From: Candidatus Zixiibacteriota bacterium
GTDB taxonomy: Bacteria; Zixibacteria; MSB-5A5; GN15; FEB-12
DNA length: 64,000 bases
Assembly: GCA_028289585.1 (NCBI GenBank)
Contig: JANQPI010000020.1
Coordinates: 1 to 64,000 of the forward strand
Direction: 5' to 3'
In this document: positions 8,663 to 17,226 of the stretch, piece after piece
How the letters are laid out: each line of letters begins with the position of its first letter
How positions within the stretch are numbered: the stretch's first letter is position 1
The notes under the pieces: generated by a model
Told to the model about the DNA's origin: nothing
The model's input: the letters and a program-made list of their open reading frames with translations, nothing else
Databases searched by the model: none
Program-made: the position numbers and the translations under genes

Positions 8663-9874
8663 ATGTCGAATGAGCACTTAGTCGTTACCATCGTCGGTGG
8701 GGGCGCCAGCGCCCACGTGATTATCCCTTTGCTTTCCCATGCCGGTCACACGGTGCAGCTGCTCACACGCCGCCCCGAGGAGTGGTCGAACGAGATCGAG
8801 CTCCAACAACAGTCGATCGACGAAGAGGTTGAACGCACGGTTACCGGCAAACTGAGTCTGGCAACCGATGATCCCGCTCAGGCGATTCCGCAGAGCGATG
8901 CGGTTATTCTCTGCATGCCGGTCTGTAGTTATCGCTCCGCGCTGCGGCGTATCGCGCCGCACCTACGGCGAGACCGCGAGGTAGCCGTCGGTACGATCTA
9001 CGGCCAGGCGGGATTCAACTGGATGACCGGCGAGATCGAAAAGGAGCAATCACTCGACAACATCACAACATTCGCAGTCGGCCTTATTCCCTGGATTTGT
9101 CGGGTGCGCGAGTATGGCAAGCTCGGTGTCACCTATGGGTGCAAAGTCGTGAACCTGGCTGCGGTCTCCCCTCGTGATCGGTTCGCCGACCTGAACACCA
9201 GGCTACTTGGCGCCATCTGCGAAAAGTGGTTCGATAAGGGCGCGTTTATTCAGGCCGACAGCTTCCTGTCGCTTACCCTCTCGGTCGATAACCAACTGAT
9301 CCACCCCTCCCGCTGCTACGGTCTGTACAAGCGCTACGGCGGCAGATGGACGACTCGCGAAGAGATTCCATACTTCTATCGCGACTTCGACGATCTCTCT
9401 GCCGACCTGATGCGTGATCTCGACGCTGACTACGACAAAGTGCGCAACGGCATTCGGTCCCGCTTCCCGAACCGCGAGTTTCCCCACATGCTCGACTACC
9501 TCGGGTCCGAACGACTCTCGTATCAGAGCACGAATACCGATATTCGCGAATCGTTTACGACGTCGAAAACGCTTGGCGCGATCAAGCCACCAACCAAGCA
9601 GATTGAGAGTGGCGAGTTCGTGATCGACACCGATCATCGGTTCTTTACCGACGATGTCTCCTACGGTGTCTGTATTGCCAAGTGGATGGCACAGGAGATG
9701 AATCTGACGGTTCCGACGATCGACGCGATCATCGAGTGGGTCCAGGATATCCGCGGTGAGACATACCTTGTCGACGGCGTGTTGCAGGTCGAGAACGAAA
9801 GTCTGGCTGGCGATTTGCGTTCGGGAATTCCTCCGGTCTACGGGATACGGACGCTTGAGGGAGTCGTCGACTGA
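8663..9874 (+). CDS. NAD(P)-dependent opine (octopine/nopaline) dehydrogenase family protein
   Basis: The N-terminal half is a Rossmann fold opening with VTIVGGGASAH, the GxGxxA nucleotide loop. The C-terminal half matches the octopine dehydrogenase domain: SVDNQLIHPSRCYG carries the conserved Asn-x3-His-Pro, and FFTDDVSYGV carries the Asp near the substrate site. TVPTIDAIIEW is the usual closing helix. At 403 residues it is full length. Family members reductively condense an amino acid with an alpha-keto acid, or run the reverse. The substrate cannot be read here. A purine-rich SD (GGGAGA) lies upstream of ATG. The gene stands alone, with no visible opine synthesis or export partner. A metallophore role, as for CntM-type enzymes, is only a thought prompted by the metal-type genes 3 kb away. 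Confidence 0.8.
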   Translation: MSNEHLVVTIVGGGASAHVIIPLLSHAGHTVQLLTRRPEEWSNEIELQQQSIDEEVERTVTGKLSLATDDPAQAIPQSDAVILCMPVCSYRSALRRIAPHLRRDREVAVGTIYGQAGFNWMTGEIEKEQSLDNITTFAVGLIPWICRVREYGKLGVTYGCKVVNLAAVSPRDRFADLNTRLLGAICEKWFDKGAFIQADSFLSLTLSVDNQLIHPSRCYGLYKRYGGRWTTREEIPYFYRDFDDLSADLMRDLDADYDKVRNGIRSRFPNREFPHMLDYLGSERLSYQSTNTDIRESFTTSKTLGAIKPPTKQIESGEFVIDTDHRFFTDDVSYGVCIAKWMAQEMNLTVPTIDAIIEWVQDIRGETYLVDGVLQVENESLAGDLRSGIPPVYGIRTLEGVVD

Positions 9875-9895
9875 GTCGGTTGCTGCCAACCCCGA

Positions 9896-10390
9896 CTACA
9901 CCCGTAGCAGCAGCACGAGAATGGCCACACCGGTCACGATGGCAACAATCGACCGGATAACGTTCCATCGGTTCCAGGTCGATTCAAAGCGAAGTCGAAG
10001 CTCACTCAGTTCATCAATCGACAAGGTGTCAAGATCTCGTCGCTGCAATTCGTTATTCAGCGGCACGTTGATGCGCACCGTTGGAACCATGACCCCAAAC
10101 AGATAAAGAACTCCGACTGCAATAAGTACGACGCGCTCCATTCCGTTAAGGGCAAACAGACCTAGCCCGACCGCAAGAAGGAGCAGACCAATCGACCCAA
10201 GCCACACGAACATGAAAACCGGGTGGTTGTTCTGAATCACTCGGTCCATCACTTTGAAAGCGTGGAGGAAGCCGCGATCGTCCATCGAGGCTATCCCCGG
10301 CATTACAACGATAGCAAACGTTAGCACGATTCCCGCTACAAGAAGTACCAACACCCCTGACGACAACAACGCGAATTCAAACAGATCCAT
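9896..10390 (-). CDS. DUF1772 family membrane protein
   Basis: The protein has 164 residues and four predicted membrane helices. The first has the DUF1772 pattern (IVVMPGIASMDDRGFLHAFKVMD), and the loop after the third reads NVPLNNELQRRD, then W-N-R-W. DUF1772 is related to anthrone oxygenase-like proteins, but no activity can be assigned. It is the last gene of a three-gene minus-strand run after DUF4345 and the NmrA-like protein, 15 bp from its neighbour. Confidence 0.75.
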   Translation of the reverse strand: MDLFEFALLSSGVLVLLVAGIVLTFAIVVMPGIASMDDRGFLHAFKVMDRVIQNNHPVFMFVWLGSIGLLLLAVGLGLFALNGMERVVLIAVGVLYLFGVMVPTVRINVPLNNELQRRDLDTLSIDELSELRLRFESTWNRWNVIRSIVAIVTGVAILVLLLRV

Positions 10391-10405
10391 TATTCGCTTT
10401 CTCCA

Positions 10406-10804
10406 TCAGACAGCTCTGATTTGTGTCACACGAAGCAGCATCCAGAGACACAGCCCGCCAACCGCTAGCTCAATACCGGTCGAAGCAATCAAGCTCATTG
10501 CCGGCATACCATCGAGAGCGAAACTCGCCACCCGTGCCAACCCGTAGGACAGAAAAACTAAGGCTGAAAGGCCGAGTGCCTGGCGGCGAAGCACCGGCCG
10601 AAACGCGGCAAGTATGATCACAATTCCGCAGGCCAGTAGCAGTCCGCCACTGGCCCTGATTTCAGACAGCAGACTCGGTTCATTGCTAAGGATCGTTCCG
10701 TTGGATTCATAAAATCCGTGTGGAAAGAACAGGATTCCCACACCGATCACCAGAAGAATGAGTCCCGAGATGGCCAACAACGCCGTCGTCGTTTTTCCCG
10801 TCAT
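10406..10804 (-). CDS. DUF4345-like four-helix membrane protein
   Basis: A small, very hydrophobic protein of about 132 residues. The first helix is followed by FFPHGFYESNG and then LLSEIRASGGLLLACG, the RA-sGG pattern typical of DUF4345 proteins. ATG 10804 overlaps the TGA of the upstream NmrA-like gene (TGATG), so the two are translationally coupled; a GTG one codon earlier is possible. Its function is unknown. It probably belongs to the same stress or redox operon as its neighbours. Confidence 0.7.
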   Translation of the reverse strand: MTGKTTTALLAISGLILLVIGVGILFFPHGFYESNGTILSNEPSLLSEIRASGGLLLACGIVIILAAFRPVLRRQALGLSALVFLSYGLARVASFALDGMPAMSLIASTGIELAVGGLCLWMLLRVTQIRAV

Positions 10805-11667
10805 CACCCCACATCCTTCCAGCTGCCAGTACGAACCGCATCGCGCGCGTAGTCAGCAAAGTCCTTCGGCGGGCGCCCAAGGGCACGCTGGACGCCGTCG
10901 GTAACGTACGCATTGCGTCCGTCGAGCACGGTGGCAAAGAGATAGTCCATCAGCCAGACGACGTCTTTTGGTACCTGCGCTTCAGCCAGCCCATCTAGGA
11001 AATCGGCATGGGGGACATCAACATACTCGATCTCACTGCCGATCGCATTGGACAGATCACTTGCGATATCTGCAAACGACATCAGGCGCGGTCCGGTTAC
11101 TTCGTAGACTTCTGCCTCATGACCCAATTCCGTAAGAGCCGCGACAACGACCGCAGCGATATCGTCGACGTCGATCCACGGCTCCTGTCGCTCCCCACCC
11201 GGGAGCGTAATGCGGCGCGACACGACCATGTCGGCAAACGCCCCCTCGGAGAAGTTCTGGTTGAACCAGCCGGCTCGGACAACTGTCCACGTCAGGCCGC
11301 TCGACATGACTATCTGCTCGCATGCCTGAGCCTCAGTTTCGCCGCGACCAGAGATAAGCACCAACCGCTGAACGCCGTGCGATTTGGCACGCTCAACGAA
11401 CGCCTGAATGCTATCGGTCGCGCCGGGTACGGCTAGATCCGGCGCATAGTTCACATAGACATCGGTTACGCCGTCAAGACAGGCGTCCCACGTCTGTTCC
11501 CGATTCCACTCAAACGGAGGATTGGCACTCCGCGAGCCTAGACGTGTCGCAATACCCTTCTCTCGGAGGGAGGCGGCAACTCGCCGACCGGTTTTACCGG
11601 TCGCTCCGAGGACGAGCACGAGCTGGTTGCTCGATCCGCTGGCATCGCTACCATAAGACTTAGACAT
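10804..11667 (-). CDS. NmrA-like NAD(P)-binding oxidoreductase/sensor
   Basis: The protein has 287 residues. The Rossmann loop VLVLGATGKTGRRVA lies near the N-terminus, and the strand LVLISGRGETEAQACEQIV replaces the classical SDR YxxxK region, as in NmrA/HSCARG-type atypical SDRs. Further conserved pieces are WTVVRAGWFNQNF and EPWIDVDDIAAVVVAAL. It may act as a redox-state sensor or a quinone reductase-like enzyme. A GAGGAAA SD lies 7 bp before ATG. It heads an operon with two small membrane proteins and is divergent from an AraC regulator that may control it. Confidence 0.8.
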   Translation of the reverse strand: MSKSYGSDASGSSNQLVLVLGATGKTGRRVAASLREKGIATRLGSRSANPPFEWNREQTWDACLDGVTDVYVNYAPDLAVPGATDSIQAFVERAKSHGVQRLVLISGRGETEAQACEQIVMSSGLTWTVVRAGWFNQNFSEGAFADMVVSRRITLPGGERQEPWIDVDDIAAVVVAALTELGHEAEVYEVTGPRLMSFADIASDLSNAIGSEIEYVDVPHADFLDGLAEAQVPKDVVWLMDYLFATVLDGRNAYVTDGVQRALGRPPKDFADYARDAVRTGSWKDVG

Positions 11668-11865
11668 TGTTGTTTCCTCTCATCAGTTAGTTAGATGTGG
11701 ATCGCAGGTCCGCGATTCGCCGTGAAGATAGGGTTCGATCGGGTGGATTTCTTGACGCTAGCCGCCAGAGTTCTTACCGTTCGCGTCAGATTCAGCACCT
11801 GTACAGACGTCGTCCACCATCGTAAGCAACGTCATCGTCGACATCGTCCAAACCGATAGCTGTCA

Positions 11866-12885
11866 ATGGGCCAAATCACATCGCTCTTTGTTCATAAGGT
11901 CGTGAATGTCGCAACAGCGGCGAATCCGGAAGACACAACCCGGCGACACGATCTGTTTACCTCAGTTGGCATCGATCCCGAAGCTCCGGTAGATCCCAAA
12001 ATCAGGGTTCTTGATTCCGACTACTATAATTTGTGCGAGCGGGTCGCGCGTGAAGATGACGATGGCGTGACGCTTCCGTTGCGCGTCGGTTCGTCGATGC
12101 GCTGTGATGATTATGGAGCCTTTGGCCTGGCGTGGAAGACGGCGATTGACCTGCGACGTTCATATGAACGGGCGGTGCGTTACGGACTGGTGCTCACCAG
12201 TGTATCGGCCTACGAAGTCCGAAATGAGGATGATAAGCACTTCATTCTACTCCACCGCGAAGGTGAACGCCGGTTGGGGATGCGCCTGTCAAACGAGCAG
12301 AGCATTGTTGCAGTTACTCAGATTAGTCGGGAAGTCAGCCAGCAGGACTTCAATCCGGAAGTGGTCTACTTCAAGCATAACATTCCTGGCGATCTCTCAT
12401 CCCACGAGGAGTTTTTCGGCTGCCCGGTGATCTGCAATGCCGATCGCGACGCCATTCAGGTGTCATCGAAATCACTAGCTGCTCCCAACAAGCTTGCCGA
12501 TTCGGCGATCTCTCAGTTCTTTGACGCTCATCTGGATCAGGAGATAACGGAATTCGCCAGCGATATTGATATGACGTTGCGGATGAGAACTGACATTGCG
12601 CAATCACTTAGTGACGGTGTTCCGACGCTGACTGAGATCGCCAACCGGTTCTCTATGAGTGCGCGGACGTTGCAACGACGCTTAGCCGATCAAGGATTGA
12701 CCTTCCAAATGCTCGTCGATGAATCTCGACGCGATCTGGCGAAACGACTACTGACACGAACCGACTATACGCTAAGCGAAATCGCCTTCCTGACCGGCTT
12801 CTCGGAACAGAGCGCGTTCAATCGCGCGTTCAAACGATGGGCGGGTTCGTCACCCCGTTCGTTCCGGCTTCAAGCCCGACCGTAG
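11866..12885 (+). CDS. AraC family transcriptional regulator (N-terminal Arabinose_bd-type domain)
   Basis: The protein has 339 residues. The N-terminal ~190 residues look like the AraC-binding-like domain of the OruR/VirF type (LRVGSSMRCDDYGAFGLAWKTA). The C-terminal ~100 residues hold two HTH motifs: PTLTEIANRFSMSARTLQRR and YTLSEIAFLTGFSEQSAFNR, ending FKRWAGSSPRSFR. It probably binds a small molecule and controls the divergent NmrA operon across the 198 bp between them; that target is inferred from layout only. The SD is weak. Confidence 0.88.
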   Translation: MGQITSLFVHKVVNVATAANPEDTTRRHDLFTSVGIDPEAPVDPKIRVLDSDYYNLCERVAREDDDGVTLPLRVGSSMRCDDYGAFGLAWKTAIDLRRSYERAVRYGLVLTSVSAYEVRNEDDKHFILLHREGERRLGMRLSNEQSIVAVTQISREVSQQDFNPEVVYFKHNIPGDLSSHEEFFGCPVICNADRDAIQVSSKSLAAPNKLADSAISQFFDAHLDQEITEFASDIDMTLRMRTDIAQSLSDGVPTLTEIANRFSMSARTLQRRLADQGLTFQMLVDESRRDLAKRLLTRTDYTLSEIAFLTGFSEQSAFNRAFKRWAGSSPRSFRLQARP

Positions 12886-12932
12886 TTTTCTCAACGCTAA
12901 TCGAGAGAAAGTCAGCGCGACGACAAGGTGTG

Positions 12933-15900
12933 TTAGTTTCCGGCTGTGACCTGTCGTTCGGACATTGGCTCCTGATAGCTCCACCCTTTGGGCAGACGGA
13001 CACCAAAGAATAGAGAGTAAAGGACCGGAACAACGCCAAGCGTCAGGAGTGTCGCGAACGCCAGGCCGAAGATCATGGCGACGGCCATTGGCCAGAACAT
13101 CGGTGAGTCACCCCACCACAAGGGAAAGAGTCCGGCAATCGTTGATCCGTTTGAAAGGTAGATTGGACGCAATCGCTGGAGGCAGGCCTGCACGATCGCG
13201 GTCGGTCCGTCGAAGCCGTTCTCATCCTGCTCAACTTTGATTCGATCAAGAAGGACGATGGCATTGTTGATCACAACGCCGGCAAGGGCAATAACGCCGA
13301 GCAGCGTCATGAAGCCCATGTACAGATCGGAAACAAGCAGCCCGATTGTTACCCCAATCATGCCGAGAGGAATCGTGAGGAGAATAATGAGCGGTTTGCG
13401 GAACGAATTGAACTGCCAGACAAGCAGCAGAACGATTGCAAAGAGTGCGAACGGCAACTTCGCCCCAATCGATTCCTGAGCCTCGACCGACGATTCGATC
13501 TCGCCACCGTACTCCCACAAGTAACCGATTGGCCAATCAACCATCTCCGATTCCAACCATGGCGTCAGCCAGGCGTTCACATCGGTAGGTACAACGCCTT
13601 CAGCGACGTCTGCGGAGATCGTGATCGTTTTCAGACGATCTCGTCGAATCATCTCCGATGGCTGCCAGACAAGTTCGACATCGGCAACCTGCTTGAGTGG
13701 CACATTGCGGCCAGTCGCCTGAGCGTACACGTTCATGCTCTCGATCTTACCGACGTCAGTACGATCAGCAGCAACCGATCGGAGAACGACGGGAATAACC
13801 TTGTCACCTTCGCGATACTCGGTAGTCGTGATGCCCGAGAGGACTGTCTGCAACGAAACCGCTATATCCTGGTTGGATACACCAGCCCGCTTCGCGCGCG
13901 CCTCGTCGATATTCACCACCAGCTTCTTTGTCTGCGCTCCCCAGTCGTTTCGGATGTTTCGAGTTCCCGGATGCTCGGCGAGGCGGGCTTCGAGCTTCGC
14001 TGCGATCTCATAGAGTCGCTCAAGGTCCTTGCCGGAGAGTCGGACCTGGATGGGGGCCGCAACGGGAGGTCCGAGCGCCAGTGGCTTGATATCGGGTGTA
14101 ACGCCGGGATGGTTCCGAGCAACCCACTGTTCAAGATGTGCCACCACCGAATCGGCGTACGGACGAGAAGACGTCGTCGCAATCAGAATAACGTATTTCC
14201 GATCGGGGCGGCCGGGATTGTAGGTCAGAACGAAGCGTGGGGCACTTGTACCCACAAATGTTCCCCAGTGAGTGACTCCTTCCCGTACTTCGCTGCGTGA
14301 TAACGAATCACGAATAAACGCATCGACCTCCGCCGCAAAACGATCGGTATAGTCGAGTTTGGTTCCCGGTGCGAGGTCAAACTCGGCAGTAATGATCGGG
14401 ACTTCGGATGGCGGGAAAAAAGCGCTGGGGACAAACCCCAACCCCCACATCGCACCGAAAAAGACGAGCAGTGTAGTGGCAATCGTAACGAGTCGCCGGC
14501 GCAGCATAAACGTCAGAATACGCGCATAGGTGCGATACGTTCTCCCACCAAACTGCTTGGTAGTCGTTGCTGGCTTCACCTTGATCAGGAGGACACACAG
14601 CATTGGTGTCACCGTCAACGACAGGATCCATGATGAGAGCAGAGCAATAGAGACAACCTGGAAGAGCGGAGCGGTATACTCCCCGGTGTTCGATTCGGCA
14701 AGATAGATCGGTAAGAAGGCGGCAATCGTTGTTAACGAGCCGGTCAGGAGAGGAATCGCCAGCTCCCGAGCCGACGCTACAGCAGCCTCAACCCGGTCCA
14801 TCCCGGATTGGATACGGACCAGAATGTACTCCGCCATGACGATGGCATTGTCGACGAGAAGTCCGAGTGCGATGATAAGAGCGGCCAGCGAGATCTGATT
14901 GATCCCGATGCCAAAGAATGCCATCAAGGCAAGCGACATCGCGATGCACGCGGGGATAAATGCAGACACGATCAATCCCGTGCGGATCCCCAGTGCGATC
15001 AGGATCATGATCATGACGATGCCAACCGCCTGACCAAGCGACGAAGTGAAGTTGCGCACCTTCTTGTTCACAACATCGGGTTGGAATGTCAGAAAATCGA
15101 GATCAATGCCGATCGGATACTGCTGTTGCAACCGCGCTACCGCTGCCCGCACCTGTTCACCGAGATTGATAATGTTGCCCCCCTCCCGTAGCGAGATGCC
15201 GAGGGCAAGTGCCCGCTGTCCATTGTAGCGTAAGAGTTCGCTGGGGGGATCGACGTAGCCGCGGGTGACAGTGGCAATATCGGATAAGTAAACAAGATCA
15301 CTGCTGCCGGGGAGAGAAATGACTGTCTGTCGAAGATCGTCAACCGACTCAAAATTGCCCGAAGGCTCAAGAACAATACGCTCCCGTAACGTTTCAACAG
15401 CGCCGCCAGGATTAATGATGTTGCGGGCTTCCAGAAGCTGCCGCAGCTGCATTGTCGAAATGCCGAGTTCGGCAAGCCGGGCATTATTGTACTCAACAAA
15501 GATACGTTCTTCCTGGGCTCCGTTGATCTCTACCTTGGCCGCATCGGGGAGCCGGAGGAGATCGTCGCGAACATCATCGGCAACATCGCGAAGCTCCGCG
15601 TAGCTCAGACCGTCACCGGTAATTGTGACAATGATGCCGAACACATCACCAAATTCATCATTGACAGTCGGGCCGATGATGCCCTCAGGCAAGTCGGGTG
15701 CAACTCGTTCGACCTTGCGTCGAAGATTGTCCCAGATTGGTCGCATCTCTTTGTAGCTCTGGTCGACATTAACGAAGATCAGAGATACGCCAGTCGCCGA
15801 TTGAGACGTTACGAAATCAAGTTCGGGTATTTCCTGAATGGCCTTCTCAAGCTTATCCGTGACCAACAACTCAACACGTTCGGGAGAAGCACCAGGGAAA

Positions 15901-16049
15901 AGCGTTTGCACAGTGGCGGTACGGATGATAAAACCCGGATCTTCCGCACGCGGCAGCGAGAAGTACGCCATAACGCCCGCGGCAAAAACCACGAACAGTA
16001 AGGCGAACGTCAGACGGTTCTGCGATATGGCAAATCGAGTGATGCTCAT
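12933..16049 (-). CDS. RND family efflux permease (AcrB/MexB superfamily)
   Basis: The protein has 1038 residues, the usual RND length. It opens with a single helix, then a large periplasmic loop (VQTLFPGASPERVELLVT). A helix block carries GLLVDNAIVMAEYI; the second Asp of the proton relay is Asn, as in many non-AcrB RND pumps. A second periplasmic domain and a second helix block follow (LLGVIALAGVVINNAIVLLDRI). It pumps substrates from the periplasm or inner membrane in a proton-driven complex. Its ATG overlaps the stop of the adaptor gene (ATGA). It is the last gene of an outer-membrane-factor / adaptor / pump operon. The substrate is unknown. Confidence 0.93.
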   Translation of the reverse strand: MSITRFAISQNRLTFALLFVVFAAGVMAYFSLPRAEDPGFIIRTATVQTLFPGASPERVELLVTDKLEKAIQEIPELDFVTSQSATGVSLIFVNVDQSYKEMRPIWDNLRRKVERVAPDLPEGIIGPTVNDEFGDVFGIIVTITGDGLSYAELRDVADDVRDDLLRLPDAAKVEINGAQEERIFVEYNNARLAELGISTMQLRQLLEARNIINPGGAVETLRERIVLEPSGNFESVDDLRQTVISLPGSSDLVYLSDIATVTRGYVDPPSELLRYNGQRALALGISLREGGNIINLGEQVRAAVARLQQQYPIGIDLDFLTFQPDVVNKKVRNFTSSLGQAVGIVMIMILIALGIRTGLIVSAFIPACIAMSLALMAFFGIGINQISLAALIIALGLLVDNAIVMAEYILVRIQSGMDRVEAAVASARELAIPLLTGSLTTIAAFLPIYLAESNTGEYTAPLFQVVSIALLSSWILSLTVTPMLCVLLIKVKPATTTKQFGGRTYRTYARILTFMLRRRLVTIATTLLVFFGAMWGLGFVPSAFFPPSEVPIITAEFDLAPGTKLDYTDRFAAEVDAFIRDSLSRSEVREGVTHWGTFVGTSAPRFVLTYNPGRPDRKYVILIATTSSRPYADSVVAHLEQWVARNHPGVTPDIKPLALGPPVAAPIQVRLSGKDLERLYEIAAKLEARLAEHPGTRNIRNDWGAQTKKLVVNIDEARAKRAGVSNQDIAVSLQTVLSGITTTEYREGDKVIPVVLRSVAADRTDVGKIESMNVYAQATGRNVPLKQVADVELVWQPSEMIRRDRLKTITISADVAEGVVPTDVNAWLTPWLESEMVDWPIGYLWEYGGEIESSVEAQESIGAKLPFALFAIVLLLVWQFNSFRKPLIILLTIPLGMIGVTIGLLVSDLYMGFMTLLGVIALAGVVINNAIVLLDRIKVEQDENGFDGPTAIVQACLQRLRPIYLSNGSTIAGLFPLWWGDSPMFWPMAVAMIFGLAFATLLTLGVVPVLYSLFFGVRLPKGWSYQEPMSERQVTAGN

Positions 16050-17212
16050 TGACTGGCTGATCCGCCCGGGCTGAATCGCACCCGTTGGCTATCCACCAGT
16101 CGGTGGACCCCGACAGTAACCAGATAGTCGCCGTCGATCAGTCCCCGACGGACTTCGAGCCCATCACTACGCAACTCACCAATGCTCACAGGCCGTCGAA
16201 CAACGACGCCGACATTGTCCGCCGAATCGAACGGCATCACGACGAACACAAACCGGCCAGAGCGATCCTGACCGACCGCGTGGGCCGGCACAAGAAAACT
16301 ACCACTGCTTTCCTGTTGAGCAAACGTGAACGCTACCTCGGCGGCCATTCCAGGACGGATGTCACTCACGGTATTGGTCAGCTGTACGGTTGCTGGAAAC
16401 GTTGTCGCCATACCGCTACTCGCGACCGCTACCTCGATCACCCGTGCTGTAAACTCTCGATCGCCAAGGGCGTCGAACGTTACCGTGGCCGGATCACCCT
16501 CGCGAATCCCCCCAATGAGTGCCTCAGGAACCGCGATATCAACTTCGATGGCATCGCCTGACGTAAGGACCGCAATCGGCTCCCCCGCTCGCGTGTTTTC
16601 GTTTACCTCTGCAGGTACGGCGGTAATCGCACCCGCGACCGGCGCTCGCAACGAGCAGTAGGTTACCTGAAGCTCAGCGATCTCTAATCGCTTGTCGGCA
16701 GCGGCGAGCTGGGCGCTGGCTGATTCAGATGCAGCGCGTGCCGCATCGAGATCTTGCTTAGATGCGTTGCGCGTTTCATAGAGTCCGCGAACGCGCTCAT
16801 AGTCGGCGTTTGCTCGCCGTTGCTGAGCCTCGGCCTGCGACAACGCGGCGGCCGCCTCCTGGACAACGAGTTGCAGGTTTTGCGGATCGAGCGTGGCAAT
16901 CAATTGATTGGCAGCTACGGTATCACCACGAGCAACCTTGATATCGGAGATCGTGCCGCCGACCTTGAAACTCAACTCGGCCTGCATCGATGCCTCAGCG
17001 ACACCAACAAACGTGCGAGTACGTTCACCACCCGATTGAAAGACTTGTTCAAACTGTACCGGTCGTAACACCGCGGGCGCATCGACCTCATCGGAGCCGC
17101 AGCCTGCAAAAGTAACGGTCAGAACGAAAACTCCGATCGCCCCGATAAGGGAACTACCGTGTCTGCAAATAGCTACGGTGCGGTTGGTGTATCTTTCCCA
17201 CAACCCTGTCAC
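16046..17212 (-). CDS. RND efflux periplasmic adaptor lipoprotein (membrane fusion protein)
   Basis: GTG start with a GGAG SD 5-6 bp upstream. The lipobox is TFAGC (Cys38). A biotinyl-lipoyl half (GGTISDIKVARGDTVAANQL) is followed by a coiled-coil hairpin rich in Ala, Gln and Arg (residues ~115-180), the second lipoyl half (CSLRAPVAGAITAVPAEVNE), and beta-barrel and membrane-proximal domains (VRRPVSIGELRSDGLEV). It links the inner membrane pump to the outer membrane channel encoded on either side. Confidence 0.92.
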   Translation of the reverse strand: MTGLWERYTNRTVAICRHGSSLIGAIGVFVLTVTFAGCGSDEVDAPAVLRPVQFEQVFQSGGERTRTFVGVAEASMQAELSFKVGGTISDIKVARGDTVAANQLIATLDPQNLQLVVQEAAAALSQAEAQQRRANADYERVRGLYETRNASKQDLDAARAASESASAQLAAADKRLEIAELQVTYCSLRAPVAGAITAVPAEVNENTRAGEPIAVLTSGDAIEVDIAVPEALIGGIREGDPATVTFDALGDREFTARVIEVAVASSGMATTFPATVQLTNTVSDIRPGMAAEVAFTFAQQESSGSFLVPAHAVGQDRSGRFVFVVMPFDSADNVGVVVRRPVSIGELRSDGLEVRRGLIDGDYLVTVGVHRLVDSQRVRFSPGGSASQ

Positions 17213-17226
17213 GCTTACTCCATTTC

